Notes: generated by a model not told the origin, from the sequence alone. A stretch of DNA of 36,827 nt from Gammaproteobacteria bacterium (GCA_030835925.1 JAURQW010000026.1:1-36827); one strand, 5' to 3'. Positions 8,222-17,138 are shown, counted from the stretch's first letter. Numbers and translations: made by a program.

Positions 8222-8659
8222 ATGGCAATAAAAAATAAAGATAAAATCATAGATATATTAAATGAAATCATGAAATATGAGCTCTCTGGTGTGGTGAGAT
8301 ATACCCACTACGCATTAATGGTTACCGGAAGAGATCGTTTGAGCCTTACACAATTTTTTAAAGAACAAGCAACTGAATCTTTGCTACATGCTCAACAAGC
8401 TGGTGAACTTGTCACTGGTCTGGGCGGACATCCATCTTTGGAAATTTCGATCATTGAAGAATCAAACAAACATAATTCTATCGAGCTCCTTAATGAGAGT
8501 GCAGCGCACGAAAAAAATGCAGTTTCATTATATAAGGACCTTGTGAATGAGGTTGATGGAGAAAGTATATATTTAGAAGAGTATGGTAGAGAAATGATAA
8601 AAACGGAAGAGATACACAGCATAGAAATTCAGAAAATGCTTAAAGATTTCAGTGTTTAG
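8222..8659 (+). CDS. ferritin-like / bacterioferritin-family protein
   Basis: A four-helix ferritin-like protein, about 145 residues. Glu/His positions typical of a di-iron site are visible: Glu in YELSGVVRYTHY, EQATESLLHAQQAG, AAHEKNAVSLY and KTEEIHSIEI. This is the small bacterioferritin-like family common in marine bacteria, which may store iron or oxidise ferrous iron; haem binding is not evident. I prefer ATG 8222 (MAIKNKDK), where homology-like sequence begins; ATG 8204 in frame would add six residues. Its 3' end overlaps the convergent hydrolase gene by 4 bases. Confidence 0.85.
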   Translation: MAIKNKDKIIDILNEIMKYELSGVVRYTHYALMVTGRDRLSLTQFFKEQATESLLHAQQAGELVTGLGGHPSLEISIIEESNKHNSIELLNESAAHEKNAVSLYKDLVNEVDGESIYLEEYGREMIKTEEIHSIEIQKMLKDFSV

Positions 8660-9663
8660 ATTTTTTTCAGAAACTTAATTATTTCTTCAAACGTAATCTC
8701 AGTAGCATGCGGACTGTATTTTACATATACACCATTTGTTGAACACTCTGATAGTTTTGCGGCTGATTCTTTTGGCCCTGTAATTTTTTGATTCGATAAA
8801 GACATGATCTCGCCTCTGTTTGAAACTGTCAGTGTACAGTCATCATTAATTATATGTAGACTTGGGTAGTTTTCAAATTCAAAACCAAAAAACAGAAAAG
8901 GGTTATCATACCCATGTCTTGCTCCCTCTAATGAAATGAGGTTGATATTATTATCATCTCGATTGAATTTTTCATATATGTTGATACAAGCTCTTTCTGG
9001 TGTCAAATCATCATCACGACCCGTTAACATTAATAATGGGTTATTTAACACAGAGTCCTTATCGAATGTAAACCCACAATAAGGGTATATAGCAACACTT
9101 GAATCAAAAATATATCTACCATCATCAATTAAGTCAGTGACCCTTTTAAAGTGGGATAGTATAGGTCCAACACCACCTTGTGACCAACCAATATATGATA
9201 CTTTGTTTATTTTAGGGTGGCTCTTAATTAACTTTAATGCTTTATATGAGTCATTCATAAATGTTATGCCTGACACTTTTGAAAATGTTTTATCATATCT
9301 TATATTTCTTGCTTTATAATGATCTAGTTGAAATACGACATAACCGTTTTTATTGAGTAATTCAACATACGCTTTATGATATTTTCTAACACCACCAGAA
9401 CCATGTGACAAAATCACTGCATCATATTTATCTTTTTTGATTTTTGGGAAACTTAAGTTTCCATATATAATTATATTTGGCTTGCCACTATAATTTAAGT
9501 CATAACTGTCTACTGATTCAAAACATATTTGTTGATTAGACTCGGTATTTATTGTCTTATAAATTTTTGACGAACTATCACATGGATTTATTTTGTTACT
9601 TGTGCACCCTGATATAAAAATCGTTACCAGTAATATCCATATTAGCTTAGTAGTTTTAAACAT
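8656..9663 (-). CDS. lipoprotein alpha/beta hydrolase (dienelactone-hydrolase-like)
   Basis: Predicted serine hydrolase anchored to a membrane. From ATG 9663 the protein has a signal peptide ending in a lipobox FISGC (Cys20). The hydrolase core shows an oxyanion segment LSHGSGG, the nucleophile elbow GWSQGGVGP, an acid in LTGRDDDLTPE and the catalytic His in EGARHGY. That arrangement matches the dienelactone hydrolase-like clan. About 335 residues. The longer start at TTG 9669 adds only two residues. The physiological ester is unknown. It follows ctpA by 13 bases on the same strand and may be co-transcribed. Confidence 0.82.
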   Translation of the reverse strand: MFKTTKLIWILLVTIFISGCTSNKINPCDSSSKIYKTINTESNQQICFESVDSYDLNYSGKPNIIIYGNLSFPKIKKDKYDAVILSHGSGGVRKYHKAYVELLNKNGYVVFQLDHYKARNIRYDKTFSKVSGITFMNDSYKALKLIKSHPKINKVSYIGWSQGGVGPILSHFKRVTDLIDDGRYIFDSSVAIYPYCGFTFDKDSVLNNPLLMLTGRDDDLTPERACINIYEKFNRDDNNINLISLEGARHGYDNPFLFFGFEFENYPSLHIINDDCTLTVSNRGEIMSLSNQKITGPKESAAKLSECSTNGVYVKYSPHATEITFEEIIKFLKKI

Positions 9664-9676
9664 GAGCAAGTAAAAT

Positions 9677-10870
9677 CTATAGTGTAGCAGCTTTCATACT
9701 AGTGGCTATTTTGATAGCCTCGAATAATTGATTGTCTTTATTGTATGGCTCTGGGAGTTTTACATCTTTGTCATTCTCCCTCTCTATTTTTATATCTGGT
9801 TCTATGCCCTGAGTATGAATGTCTCTGCCAAATGGCGTATAGTATCTAGCAGTGGTTAATTTTAAAGCAGAACCATCAGATAACTCCTGGATGGTTTGAA
9901 CAGATGCTTTTCCATAAGATTTAGTTCCAACAATTTTAGCTCGTTTATGATCTTGTAATGCACCAGCTACAATTTCTGACGCAGAAGCAGAACCTTCATT
10001 TATCATTACTATTAATGGCAAACCACTAGAAATATCTTGAGCTGTAGCCTTATATTCTAGTTTAGAATTAAGAGTTCTCCCTTTTGTATAAACAATCTTT
10101 CCCTCTTTTAAAAACAAGTCTGTAATTCCCACAGCTGACCCAAGAACCCCTCCAGGGTTATTTCTCAGATCTAAGATAATAGCCGCAAGCTCTTTATCAG
10201 TACTTTTCTTAAGTGTATAAAGTGCGCTTTTTAAATCATTCGTAGAATTTGATTGAAAGCTAGAAAGCCTCAGATACGCAATATTCTCATCAAATATTTT
10301 TGTCTTGATTCCTTTTGATACAATGATTTGTCTTACAAGGTCAATAACTATAGGAGCGCCAACTTTTTTTCTTAGAATTGTTACTTGAACATTTGTACCC
10401 GGTTCACCCCTCATAAGTTTAACGGCCTCGCCTATATCCATATCTTTTAGGGATTTGTCATCGACTTTTATGATTAAGTCTCCAGCTTCAATGCCAGCTT
10501 TTTGAGCAGGGGTATCATCAATAGGCGAGATAACTTTTACAAAACTATCTTCTGTAGTTATTTCTATACCTAGTCCTCCAAATTTACCAGTTGTCCCAAT
10601 TTTAAGCTCATTGAAGTCATCATTACTAAGAAAAGATGAATGGGGATCTAGTCCAGAAACCATCCCTTTAATTGCAGCTTTAAAGAGTATTTCATCATCC
10701 ACATCATCTACATATTGCTCTTTAATTCTATTAAAAACATCCACAAACTGTTCAATATTTTCAGCAGGAACTCTCTCTGAAGAATGTAAATTATTATTAG
10801 GCAAGCCAATATTACTTATCAATAATATGATAATTAGGCTGAATTGGACTTTTTTTATATAATTGCTCAT
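9677..10870 (-). CDS. ctpA: carboxy-terminal processing protease, S41 family
   Basis: Periplasmic or membrane-attached serine protease that trims or degrades envelope proteins. An N-terminal hydrophobic segment (about residues 10-25) would export it. A PDZ domain follows near residues 85-170 (GGLGIEI, IKVDDKSLKDM). The catalytic domain contains DLRNNPGG, the serine in GSASASEI and the lysine in SYGKASVQ, giving the Ser-Lys dyad of C-terminal processing proteases. Length of 397 is normal for the CtpA/Prc-like type without extra domains. The ATG at 10870 is divergent from the ArsR gene. Confidence 0.94.
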   Translation of the reverse strand: MSNYIKKVQFSLIIILLISNIGLPNNNLHSSERVPAENIEQFVDVFNRIKEQYVDDVDDEILFKAAIKGMVSGLDPHSSFLSNDDFNELKIGTTGKFGGLGIEITTEDSFVKVISPIDDTPAQKAGIEAGDLIIKVDDKSLKDMDIGEAVKLMRGEPGTNVQVTILRKKVGAPIVIDLVRQIIVSKGIKTKIFDENIAYLRLSSFQSNSTNDLKSALYTLKKSTDKELAAIILDLRNNPGGVLGSAVGITDLFLKEGKIVYTKGRTLNSKLEYKATAQDISSGLPLIVMINEGSASASEIVAGALQDHKRAKIVGTKSYGKASVQTIQELSDGSALKLTTARYYTPFGRDIHTQGIEPDIKIERENDKDVKLPEPYNKDNQLFEAIKIATSMKAATL

Positions 10871-10938
10871 AAAATATTTATTTTAAGATAATAATACCAT
10901 TATATTCCTTTATTATCTTATTAGTTTTGTCTAATATA

Positions 10939-10964
10939 GGTATATATTAATAAATATAAATACC
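10939..10964. promoter_or_regulatory. imperfect palindrome, candidate ArsR operator
   Basis: A 26-base imperfect inverted repeat bounded by GGTAT and ATACC lies directly before the arsR start at 10969 and in the divergent region shared with ctpA. Nine of 13 base pairs match. Autoregulation from such a site is usual for ArsR proteins. The region is very AT-rich, so chance symmetry is possible. Confidence 0.3.
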
Positions 10965-10968
10965 AAAT

Positions 10969-11316
10969 ATGGACACTGAAAATCTAGAAAATAATATTAA
11001 TGATAACCTGGCTCATTTAGATCAACAAGTTCAGGATGATGTAGAGACGGCTTCAAGATCCTTGAAGGCAATGTCTCATCCGTTACGCTTAATGATTTTG
11101 TGTAAATTAGGAGAAGATGAATTTAGCGTACAAGATATCGTTGATAATGTAGGCACTTCGCAAAGTAATATATCTCAGCACCTGGCAATACTTAGAGATA
11201 AGGGAATTTTATCTGCAAGGAAATCAGCCAATAAAGTATTCTATAAGGTAAGTGATATTAAAACATTAAAATTAATTGAAATGATGCGCGAAGTATTCTG
11301 TTCGCACCCAAAATAA
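10969..11316 (+). CDS. ArsR-family regulator, persulfide-sensor type
   Basis: Winged-helix repressor of 115 residues. The core KAMSHPLRLMILCKLG and the recognition region SQSNISQHLAILRDKGIL are standard ArsR features. It lacks a CxC metal-binding motif. It has exactly two cysteines, Cys45 in helix 2 and Cys111 near the end, 66 residues apart. This matches the pair in the sulfide-responsive repressors SqrR and BigR (41/107 and 42/108 as I recall) and resembles E. coli YgaV. A role in sensing persulfides is therefore inferred. It lies 13 bases upstream of a rhodanese-domain gene on the same strand. No clear Shine-Dalgarno precedes the ATG. Confidence 0.88.
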   Translation: MDTENLENNINDNLAHLDQQVQDDVETASRSLKAMSHPLRLMILCKLGEDEFSVQDIVDNVGTSQSNISQHLAILRDKGILSARKSANKVFYKVSDIKTLKLIEMMREVFCSHPK

Positions 11317-11329
11317 AAAGAGTAGAAAA

Positions 11330-11737
11330 TTGCTAGAATTTATTGCAGACAATATAATTTTATTTATAGCCCTAGTAATATTGTTATTCTTAATAATAAG
11401 TTTAGAATCAAAGCAGCTTTTTGGAAAAGTAAAGCCAATTAATCATGATAAGCTTACACAGCTACTAAACAGCACAAAGGTTGTTTTATTTGATTTAAGA
11501 GATAATGGTGAATATTTAAAGGGTCATATTGTATCAGCAAAAAATATCACATTTGATGACATTGAATCATACAAGATCAAGAATGAGATTACTTTAGTGA
11601 CCTATGCAGCATCAGATTCAGATGCCCAAAAGGCCGCAACGGCCTTCTTTAGTAAAGGCGTACAAGAAGTTTTTTACTTAGAAGGCGGAATAAATTCTTG
11701 GGTTGAAAATAACATGCCTTTATCAGGAGAAAAATAA
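11330..11737 (+). CDS. membrane-anchored rhodanese-like protein lacking the catalytic Cys
   Basis: YibN-type protein: one N-terminal membrane helix (residues 7-24) and a single rhodanese domain (about 37-130) with FDLRDNGEYLKGHI and YLEGGINSWVENN. In active rhodaneses the loop reads roughly Y-C-R-S-G; here it reads TYAASDSDAQ, putting Ala93 at the cysteine position, so sulfur transfer by the usual route is excluded. The protein has no cysteine at all. The start is TTG 11330. In other Gammaproteobacteria this gene also sits before secB and gpsA, usually with grxC, which is absent here. It may act as a binding or scaffold protein. Confidence 0.85.
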   Translation: MLEFIADNIILFIALVILLFLIISLESKQLFGKVKPINHDKLTQLLNSTKVVLFDLRDNGEYLKGHIVSAKNITFDDIESYKIKNEITLVTYAASDSDAQKAATAFFSKGVQEVFYLEGGINSWVENNMPLSGEK

Positions 11738-11738
11738 A

Positions 11739-12176
11739 ATGGAAGCAAAAGAAATTAAATTTTTTGTTAAAAGAATATTTACGAAGGATTTATCATTAGA
11801 ATCACCTGAATCACCTTCAATATTTGATAATATTAAATCGACACCTAAGGTGGCATTCAATCTAAATACAACTATTACAGAAATAAATGAAACATCCTAT
11901 GATATAACTTTGGAAATAACCGTAAAAGCTGAAACTGATAATACTGTTATTTATATGGTTGAGCTCAAACAATCAGGTCTATTTATAATTGATGGCGCAG
12001 ATGATGAATTAAAAGATGGATTTTTAAATATCAGATGCCCCGAGGTGCTTTTCCCATATGCAAGAGAAACCATTTCATCTCTAATTCAAAAAGCCGGATT
12101 CCCTCCTATATTTATTGCGCCTATTGATTTTAATGCTCTTTATCAACAAGAGCTCTCAAAAAAAACAAAACAATAA
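11739..12176 (+). CDS. secB: protein-export chaperone SecB
   Basis: Cytoplasmic tetrameric chaperone that holds precursor proteins unfolded and hands them to SecA. Family features are clear: KDLSLESPESP near the N-terminus, the long beta region ITLEITVKAETDN, and RCPEVLFPYARETISSLIQKAGFPP followed by LAP-like IAPIDFNALY. I start it at ATG 11739 (MEAKEIKFFVKR, 145 residues) because AGGAGA sits 7 bases upstream; a longer in-frame frame reaching 11703 would overlap the rhodanese gene. The stop codon abuts the gpsA start. Confidence 0.95.
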   Translation: MEAKEIKFFVKRIFTKDLSLESPESPSIFDNIKSTPKVAFNLNTTITEINETSYDITLEITVKAETDNTVIYMVELKQSGLFIIDGADDELKDGFLNIRCPEVLFPYARETISSLIQKAGFPPIFIAPIDFNALYQQELSKKTKQ

Positions 12177-13181
12177 ATGGCTTTGTTTAGAATATTTGGA
12201 GCTGGTGAGTGGGGATTAGCTGTAGCCAATCATCTGTCCATACAAAATAACTTAGTAGAAATATATTTGAGAGATATTGATAAAGTCGATTCATATAAGA
12301 CCAATAAAATTCATAAAAATCTAGATATTAAATTTGGCAAGAATATATCTTTTTTTAATCTTAATAAGGTTAGTGAAATCAGCTATGATATTAACATTAT
12401 TAATATCATAGCCACATCAAGTTCTGGGTTTCTAAATATTATTACAGACAATATTGATTATTTTAAAAAAACACAATCACTAACATGGTTAACAAAAGGT
12501 TTAGATCATACATCAGGCTCTTTTTTTCACCAGATTCTAGATGATCTGCTTCCAGATAAGATAGATAAATGCATTATTTCAGGACCTAGTTTTGCAATAG
12601 ATTTAGTTAATAAAAAAAATATTAAAGTTAGCATAGCGTCTACTGATGATCACTTAACCGAAGTATTGATAAATGCTATGAATACAGATAATTTTACTCT
12701 TCTACAAACTCGTGATTTTATAGGGGTTGAAGTTTCAGGAGTCCTAAAAAATATTTCTGCAATACTAGCTGGTTCATTAACCGTAAACGAGTTTCCGGAT
12801 GAATATGTGCATGAATTGATTTCAATTTCACAACAGGAGGTATATAGAATCTCTAAGTTAATCATGGCTAACAGTCGTGGTTATGAGGTCTCAGATAGTG
12901 AAATGAAAAAAACACTTAATAGCCCAGCATGCCTGGGTGATCTTGAACTTACATGTTTCTATAACACTTCAAGAAATCGTCAACTAGGATTGAAGTTGTC
13001 TAGGGACTGTAACATTAAAAAGCTTCTTTCAAATATCGGCACAGTTGAAGGATATTTGTCAACTGGGACATTATCTAAAAACAAAGTAATCTATAGTGAA
13101 AGCAAAATCATTAAGTCTGCTTATGATATATTATATAATCATATAGAGCCTAGAAGAATTTTAGAAGGCCTATATAACTAA
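12177..13181 (+). CDS. gpsA: glycerol-3-phosphate dehydrogenase [NAD(P)+]
   Basis: Reduces dihydroxyacetone phosphate to sn-glycerol-3-phosphate for phospholipid synthesis. The nucleotide motif FGAGEWGLA (7-15), the WLTKGLD segment, ISGPSFAIDL, the catalytic lysine in SGVLKNISAI, and the substrate region DLELTCFYNTSRNRQLG are all recognisable, though several positions differ from E. coli. Length is 334 residues, as expected. The ATG directly follows the secB stop with no gap, implying translational coupling. It overlaps the convergent ntrC end by 4 bases. Confidence 0.94.
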   Translation: MALFRIFGAGEWGLAVANHLSIQNNLVEIYLRDIDKVDSYKTNKIHKNLDIKFGKNISFFNLNKVSEISYDINIINIIATSSSGFLNIITDNIDYFKKTQSLTWLTKGLDHTSGSFFHQILDDLLPDKIDKCIISGPSFAIDLVNKKNIKVSIASTDDHLTEVLINAMNTDNFTLLQTRDFIGVEVSGVLKNISAILAGSLTVNEFPDEYVHELISISQQEVYRISKLIMANSRGYEVSDSEMKKTLNSPACLGDLELTCFYNTSRNRQLGLKLSRDCNIKKLLSNIGTVEGYLSTGTLSKNKVIYSESKIIKSAYDILYNHIEPRRILEGLYN

Positions 13182-14572
13182 GTGTTTTTGGCTTTACGTG
13201 CTAGAGTATTTCTGCCCCAGCCAAGTAACTTAGCAGCTTCAAGTTTTATTCCATTAGATGCTCTTAGGGACTCATCTATTAATATCTTCTCGATTTCACT
13301 ATTTACCTTTTTGAGAATATTCTTATCTGATCCAATTTCTGATCTTATAAAATCTTCTAGACTAGCTTGCCAGTTTAAATCATGTGATTTTTGATTTTCA
13401 TAAAGACCTTTATCACTAAATATGTCCTGAGGTAAGTCATCCATGCTTATAATTGATGACGCTGACATGACTGTTAGATATCTACAGGTATTTTCAAGCT
13501 GTCTTATATTACCGGGCCAATCAAAGGCCTCTAAAAAAGCCATAGTTTTTTTGTTAATCGTTTTATGTTCTGTATTCAATTCAATGGCAGCAGTTTTTAA
13601 AAAGTGTGAAATAAGAGAAGGTATATCTTCTTTCCTCTTTCTTAAGGGCGGTAATTCAAGTTTAAAAACATTCAACCTATGATATAGATCTTCTCTGAAC
13701 TTTGATGTCTTTATTAATTCTTCAATTGATTGATTCGTTGCAGCGATTATTCTAACATCTGACTTTATAGGTTTGTGCCCACCAACTCTATAGAACTCTT
13801 GACTAGACAAAACCCTCAGTAGCCGAGTTTGAAGTTCAGGATGCATATCGCCTATTTCGTCTAAAAACAAAGTCCCACCAAGAGCCTGTTCAAATCTTCC
13901 TATCCGTTGTGCTTGTGCTCCAGTAAAGGCGCCCTTTTCATGACCAAAGAGTTCTGACTCTAATAGTTCATGTGGTATAGCTGCTACGTTAATTGCTATA
14001 AATGGCTTGTCTTTCCTTAGACTATTGTCATGAACAGCTTGAGCTATTAACTCTTTACCTGTGCCAGACTCTCCTCTTATTAAGACCGTAATATCTGAAT
14101 TTGATATTTTTCCTATTGCCCTGAAAACATTTTGCAAGGATACTGCCTGACCTACGATATTTGATGATTTTTTGATTGTAGAGTCTTCTAAAACACCTTC
14201 GATATTTTCAGCATTCTTCACTGCTTTCATAGCTAATGCTTTAATAGTATCAACATCAAAAGGTTTTGGAAGATATTCAAAAGCACCCCCTTTATAGGCC
14301 GACAACGCATTATCAATATCAGAGTGTGCTGTAATTACAATTGTAGGTAACCCAGGATATCTTTCTGATACTTTTTGTAATAACTCTAAGCCTGATACGC
14401 CAGGCATTTTAATATCAGTAATAATAAGATCAGGTTTTTCAGAATTTAATGCTAGAAGGGCTTCTGATCCATTTGGAAAAGTTTCAATTATAAAATCATC
14501 TTCCAATGCACTTCTACAGATGGTTCTAATGCTTTCTTCATCATCAACAACCCAAAGTTTATATTTATTCAT
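13178..14572 (-). CDS. ntrC: nitrogen regulation response regulator NtrC
   Basis: Sigma-54-dependent activator of nitrogen-assimilation genes. The receiver domain has the acidic pair Asp10/Asp11 and phosphoacceptor Asp53 in IITDIKMPG. The AAA+ domain shows GESGTGKE, the sigma-54-contacting GAFTGA loop and LDEIGDM. The C-terminal Fis-type helix-turn-helix is KLEAAKLLGWGRNTLARK. Starting at ATG 14572, after GGAG with a 5-base gap, gives 464 residues, matching family length. A longer frame to 14632 would run deep into ntrB. It overlaps ntrB by 8 bases. Confidence 0.95.
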   Translation of the reverse strand: MNKYKLWVVDDEESIRTICRSALEDDFIIETFPNGSEALLALNSEKPDLIITDIKMPGVSGLELLQKVSERYPGLPTIVITAHSDIDNALSAYKGGAFEYLPKPFDVDTIKALAMKAVKNAENIEGVLEDSTIKKSSNIVGQAVSLQNVFRAIGKISNSDITVLIRGESGTGKELIAQAVHDNSLRKDKPFIAINVAAIPHELLESELFGHEKGAFTGAQAQRIGRFEQALGGTLFLDEIGDMHPELQTRLLRVLSSQEFYRVGGHKPIKSDVRIIAATNQSIEELIKTSKFREDLYHRLNVFKLELPPLRKRKEDIPSLISHFLKTAAIELNTEHKTINKKTMAFLEAFDWPGNIRQLENTCRYLTVMSASSIISMDDLPQDIFSDKGLYENQKSHDLNWQASLEDFIRSEIGSDKNILKKVNSEIEKILIDESLRASNGIKLEAAKLLGWGRNTLARKAKNT

Positions 14573-15644
14573 TGTCGCTCCATGGAAGAATAATTGAAAA
14601 TATGGTTTCTTTATTTTTGCTCTTACACTCAATTATCCCTTTGTTTTCAATAATTATTGATTGAGCAATAGTTAGCCCTAAACCCATTCCTTCATTCTTT
14701 GTGGTTACCATAGGATAAAATATCTCTTTCAGTTTCTCTTCAGGTATTCCGATTCCATTATCAATAACATCAATTTTAACAACAAGGTCATGTTTTATAT
14801 CACCAATTGTATATTTAAATATTGGTCTTGTTTTTATGACAATTTTGCCATTCTTATTAATTGCTTGGATCGCATTTCTGAGTATATTAATTAGTGATTG
14901 GATAATTTGATGTCTATCAAGAGTTAGCTGAGGTATACTCGGATCATAGTCTTTGATGAAATTTACATTTACATTATCAACATCATATTTAAATAGTTCT
15001 ATCACATGTTCGGTGACCTCATGAATGTTTATCATTTCTTTATCAGACTTAGGGATGGGAGATGCCATCGCATTAATTAATTTTAGTAATCTTTCAGATT
15101 CTTTCTTAATTATTTTAGTAAATTTTCCTTGAGATTCATCTGTAAGAGTTTTGTCTAACAACTGGGCTGCCCCCATTATACCTCCCAGCGGATTCTTAAT
15201 TTCATGAGATAGGCCTTTAACCATTTCTCTCGTAGCTTTCTGCTGATCTATTAAGTTCTGGTCGAGCGATATATCATATAGCCTCCCAGTTTCATTCATC
15301 TCCATCAAAATATATTGATTGTTTCCAGAATTATAGCTTGATATATTGCAGTCAACCATTCTTTCCAAGCGATCAAAATTCTTAAACTTAAGGTCTCTCA
15401 ACACAACTGATTGAAAATTATCTCTTACTTTTTTTAAATAAGTTGTAAGGCTAACATTCTTGCATTGAAGCTTTTCTATATCTTTCATGGTCGAAGATGA
15501 CCCAAGCAAGTCAATCGCTGACGTGTTCGTATAAATATAGTTAAAATTCACATCAAATATTAAAATCGCAGTTCGCAAATTTTCTAATACGTCATAATTA
15601 ACGTTTATTTCTTTAATATTTTTTTTATGTATATTTATACTCAT
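14565..15644 (-). CDS. ntrB: nitrogen regulation sensor kinase NtrB
   Basis: Cytoplasmic histidine kinase/phosphatase that sets the phosphorylation state of NtrC, under PII control in the classical system. A PAS domain spans about residues 18-120, followed by GLSHEIKNPLGG with phosphoacceptor His147, then N, G1 and G2 boxes NAIQAIN, VIDNGIGIPEE and GMGLGLTIAQS. No membrane segment. It overlaps ntrC by 8 bases and follows glnA by 43 bases, the standard glnA-ntrB-ntrC order. The ATG lacks a well-placed ribosome binding site; an AAGGAGG lies 17 bases upstream inside the stem-loop. Confidence 0.94.
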   Translation of the reverse strand: MSINIHKKNIKEINVNYDVLENLRTAILIFDVNFNYIYTNTSAIDLLGSSSTMKDIEKLQCKNVSLTTYLKKVRDNFQSVVLRDLKFKNFDRLERMVDCNISSYNSGNNQYILMEMNETGRLYDISLDQNLIDQQKATREMVKGLSHEIKNPLGGIMGAAQLLDKTLTDESQGKFTKIIKKESERLLKLINAMASPIPKSDKEMINIHEVTEHVIELFKYDVDNVNVNFIKDYDPSIPQLTLDRHQIIQSLINILRNAIQAINKNGKIVIKTRPIFKYTIGDIKHDLVVKIDVIDNGIGIPEEKLKEIFYPMVTTKNEGMGLGLTIAQSIIIENKGIIECKSKNKETIFSIILPWSDNE

Positions 15645-15656
15645 GATGCTTTATTT

Positions 15657-15680
15657 ACTGCCCTCCTTGCAGAGGGCAGT
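15657..15680 (-). promoter_or_regulatory. stem-loop in the glnA-ntrB gap
   Basis: ACTGCCCTC (15657-15665) and GAGGGCAGT (15672-15680) form a perfect 9-bp stem with a 6-base loop. On the transcribed strand it follows the glnA stop by few bases and precedes ntrB. No U-run follows, so it is more likely a partial terminator or an mRNA-stabilising end that keeps ntrBC expression below glnA. The stem also holds an AAGGAGG sequence that might be hidden from ribosomes. Confidence 0.6.
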
Positions 15681-15687
15681 TACTATG

Positions 15688-17100
15688 TTATAAACTGTAG
15701 TACATTTCAAACTCACAAGGATGCGTTGATTGTCTGAGACGTTGTACTTCTTCGTATTTAAGTGCAATATAAGAGTTAATCATCTTATCGGTGAATACGC
15801 CACCAGCTTTTAAAAAGTCCCTATCTTTATCTAATGCCTCAAGAGCTACATCTAAACCAGGGGCAACAGTTGGAAGCATTTTTTCTTCCTCAGTTGTCAG
15901 TTCAAATAAGTCTTGGTCCATAGCTTCACCGGGGTTGATCTTATTTTTGATCCCATCAAGACCAGCCATCATTAGAGCACTAAATGCTAGATATGGGTTT
16001 GCTGTAGAATCAGGAAATCTTACTTCTATACGTCTAGCTTTATCGCTCATAACATAAGGAATTCTGATAGCAGCTGACCTATTACGAGCTGAATAAGTCA
16101 AGATCACAGGTGCCTCAAAACCAGGTATTAACCTTTTATAGCTATTAGTTGAAGCATTTGTAAAAGCATTTAATGCTCTAGCATGTTTTATTATCCCACC
16201 AATATAATTTAGTGCCTCATCTGACATATTCCCATATTTGTCTCCTGCAAATATATTTTTCCCATCTTTTGATAGAGACATATGAACATGCATGCCAGTC
16301 CCATTGTCTCCAACTAAAGGTTTTGGCATAAATGTGGCTGTTTTCCCATATGCATGTGCGACATTCATTACTGCATATTTATACTTTTGTACTTCGTCTG
16401 CTTTAGAAACTAGTGTATTAAAGACAGTTCCAATCTCACATTGTCCAGCTGTTGCAACCTCATGATGATGTACTTCACACGGTACTCCCATTTCTTGACA
16501 AGTTGTTACCATTGCAGATCTGCAATCTTGTAGTGCATCTACTGGCGGGACAGGAAAGTAACCCCCTTTAACAAGCGGTCTATGTCCCATATTACCTTCT
16601 TCATAAGATTTACCACTGTTATAACAAGCTTCTGTAGAATCTACAGAAAAGAATGAACTTCCTAACTTATCTTCAAATTTTACATCGTCAAAAATAAAAA
16701 ATTCATTTTCTGGACCAAAGAATGCTTGATCAGCTATTCCTGTTTCTTTTAGATACGCTTCAGCTTTTTTAGCAATTGATCGCGGATCTTTTTCGTATGG
16801 TTTACCATCTGCTGGTTCAATAACATCACACGATACTATCAAAGTTGGTTCATCAAAAAAAGGATCCATTATTGCTGTGCTTGGGTCAGGCATTAGAATC
16901 ATGTCTGATTCATTAATATCTTTCCATCCAGCTATAGATGACCCATCAAACATTTTGCCTTCAGCAAAATCAGTTTTGATTCCATCTTCATTAGCAGTAA
17001 CAGTCACATGCTGTTCTTTACCGTTGGTGTTAGTAAAGCGATAGTCAATAAATTTAACCTCTTTCTCCTTTACTATTTTTAGTACATCCTCGACACTCAT
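15688..17100 (-). CDS. glnA: glutamine synthetase type I, with Phe at the adenylylation site
   Basis: Makes glutamine from glutamate, ammonia and ATP. The 470-residue length, [19 protein letters not shown], the [13 protein letters not shown]/glutamate region and [18 protein letters not shown] are those of the dodecameric bacterial GSI-beta enzyme. In that class a tyrosine in a motif like NLYDLPPEE is adenylylated by GlnE to switch the enzyme off. Here the motif reads [12 protein letters not shown], with Phe399 encoded by TTT at 15906-15904, so that control should be lost. Active-site motifs are otherwise intact. It is the first gene of the ntrBC operon and is preceded by a sigma-54 promoter. 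Confidence 0.96.
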   Translation of the reverse strand: MSVEDVLKIVKEKEVKFIDYRFTNTNGKEQHVTVTANEDGIKTDFAEGKMFDGSSIAGWKDINESDMILMPDPSTAIMDPFFDEPTLIVSCDVIEPADGKPYEKDPRSIAKKAEAYLKETGIADQAFFGPENEFFIFDDVKFEDKLGSSFFSVDSTEACYNSGKSYEEGNMGHRPLVKGGYFPVPPVDALQDCRSAMVTTCQEMGVPCEVHHHEVATAGQCEIGTVFNTLVSKADEVQKYKYAVMNVAHAYGKTATFMPKPLVGDNGTGMHVHMSLSKDGKNIFAGDKYGNMSDEALNYIGGIIKHARALNAFTNASTNSYKRLIPGFEAPVILTYSARNRSAAIRIPYVMSDKARRIEVRFPDSTANPYLAFSALMMAGLDGIKNKINPGEAMDQDLFELTTEEEKMLPTVAPGLDVALEALDKDRDFLKAGGVFTDKMINSYIALKYEEVQRLRQSTHPCEFEMYYSL

Positions 17101-17138
17101 TTGTTTACTCCTCTACGTTATTTGTGTACTAATATAAC

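Noticed and set aside
14573-14632. Upstream start for ntrC
   Set aside because: It would extend 68 bases into ntrB; ATG 14572 has GGAG at the right distance and gives the standard receiver-domain start.
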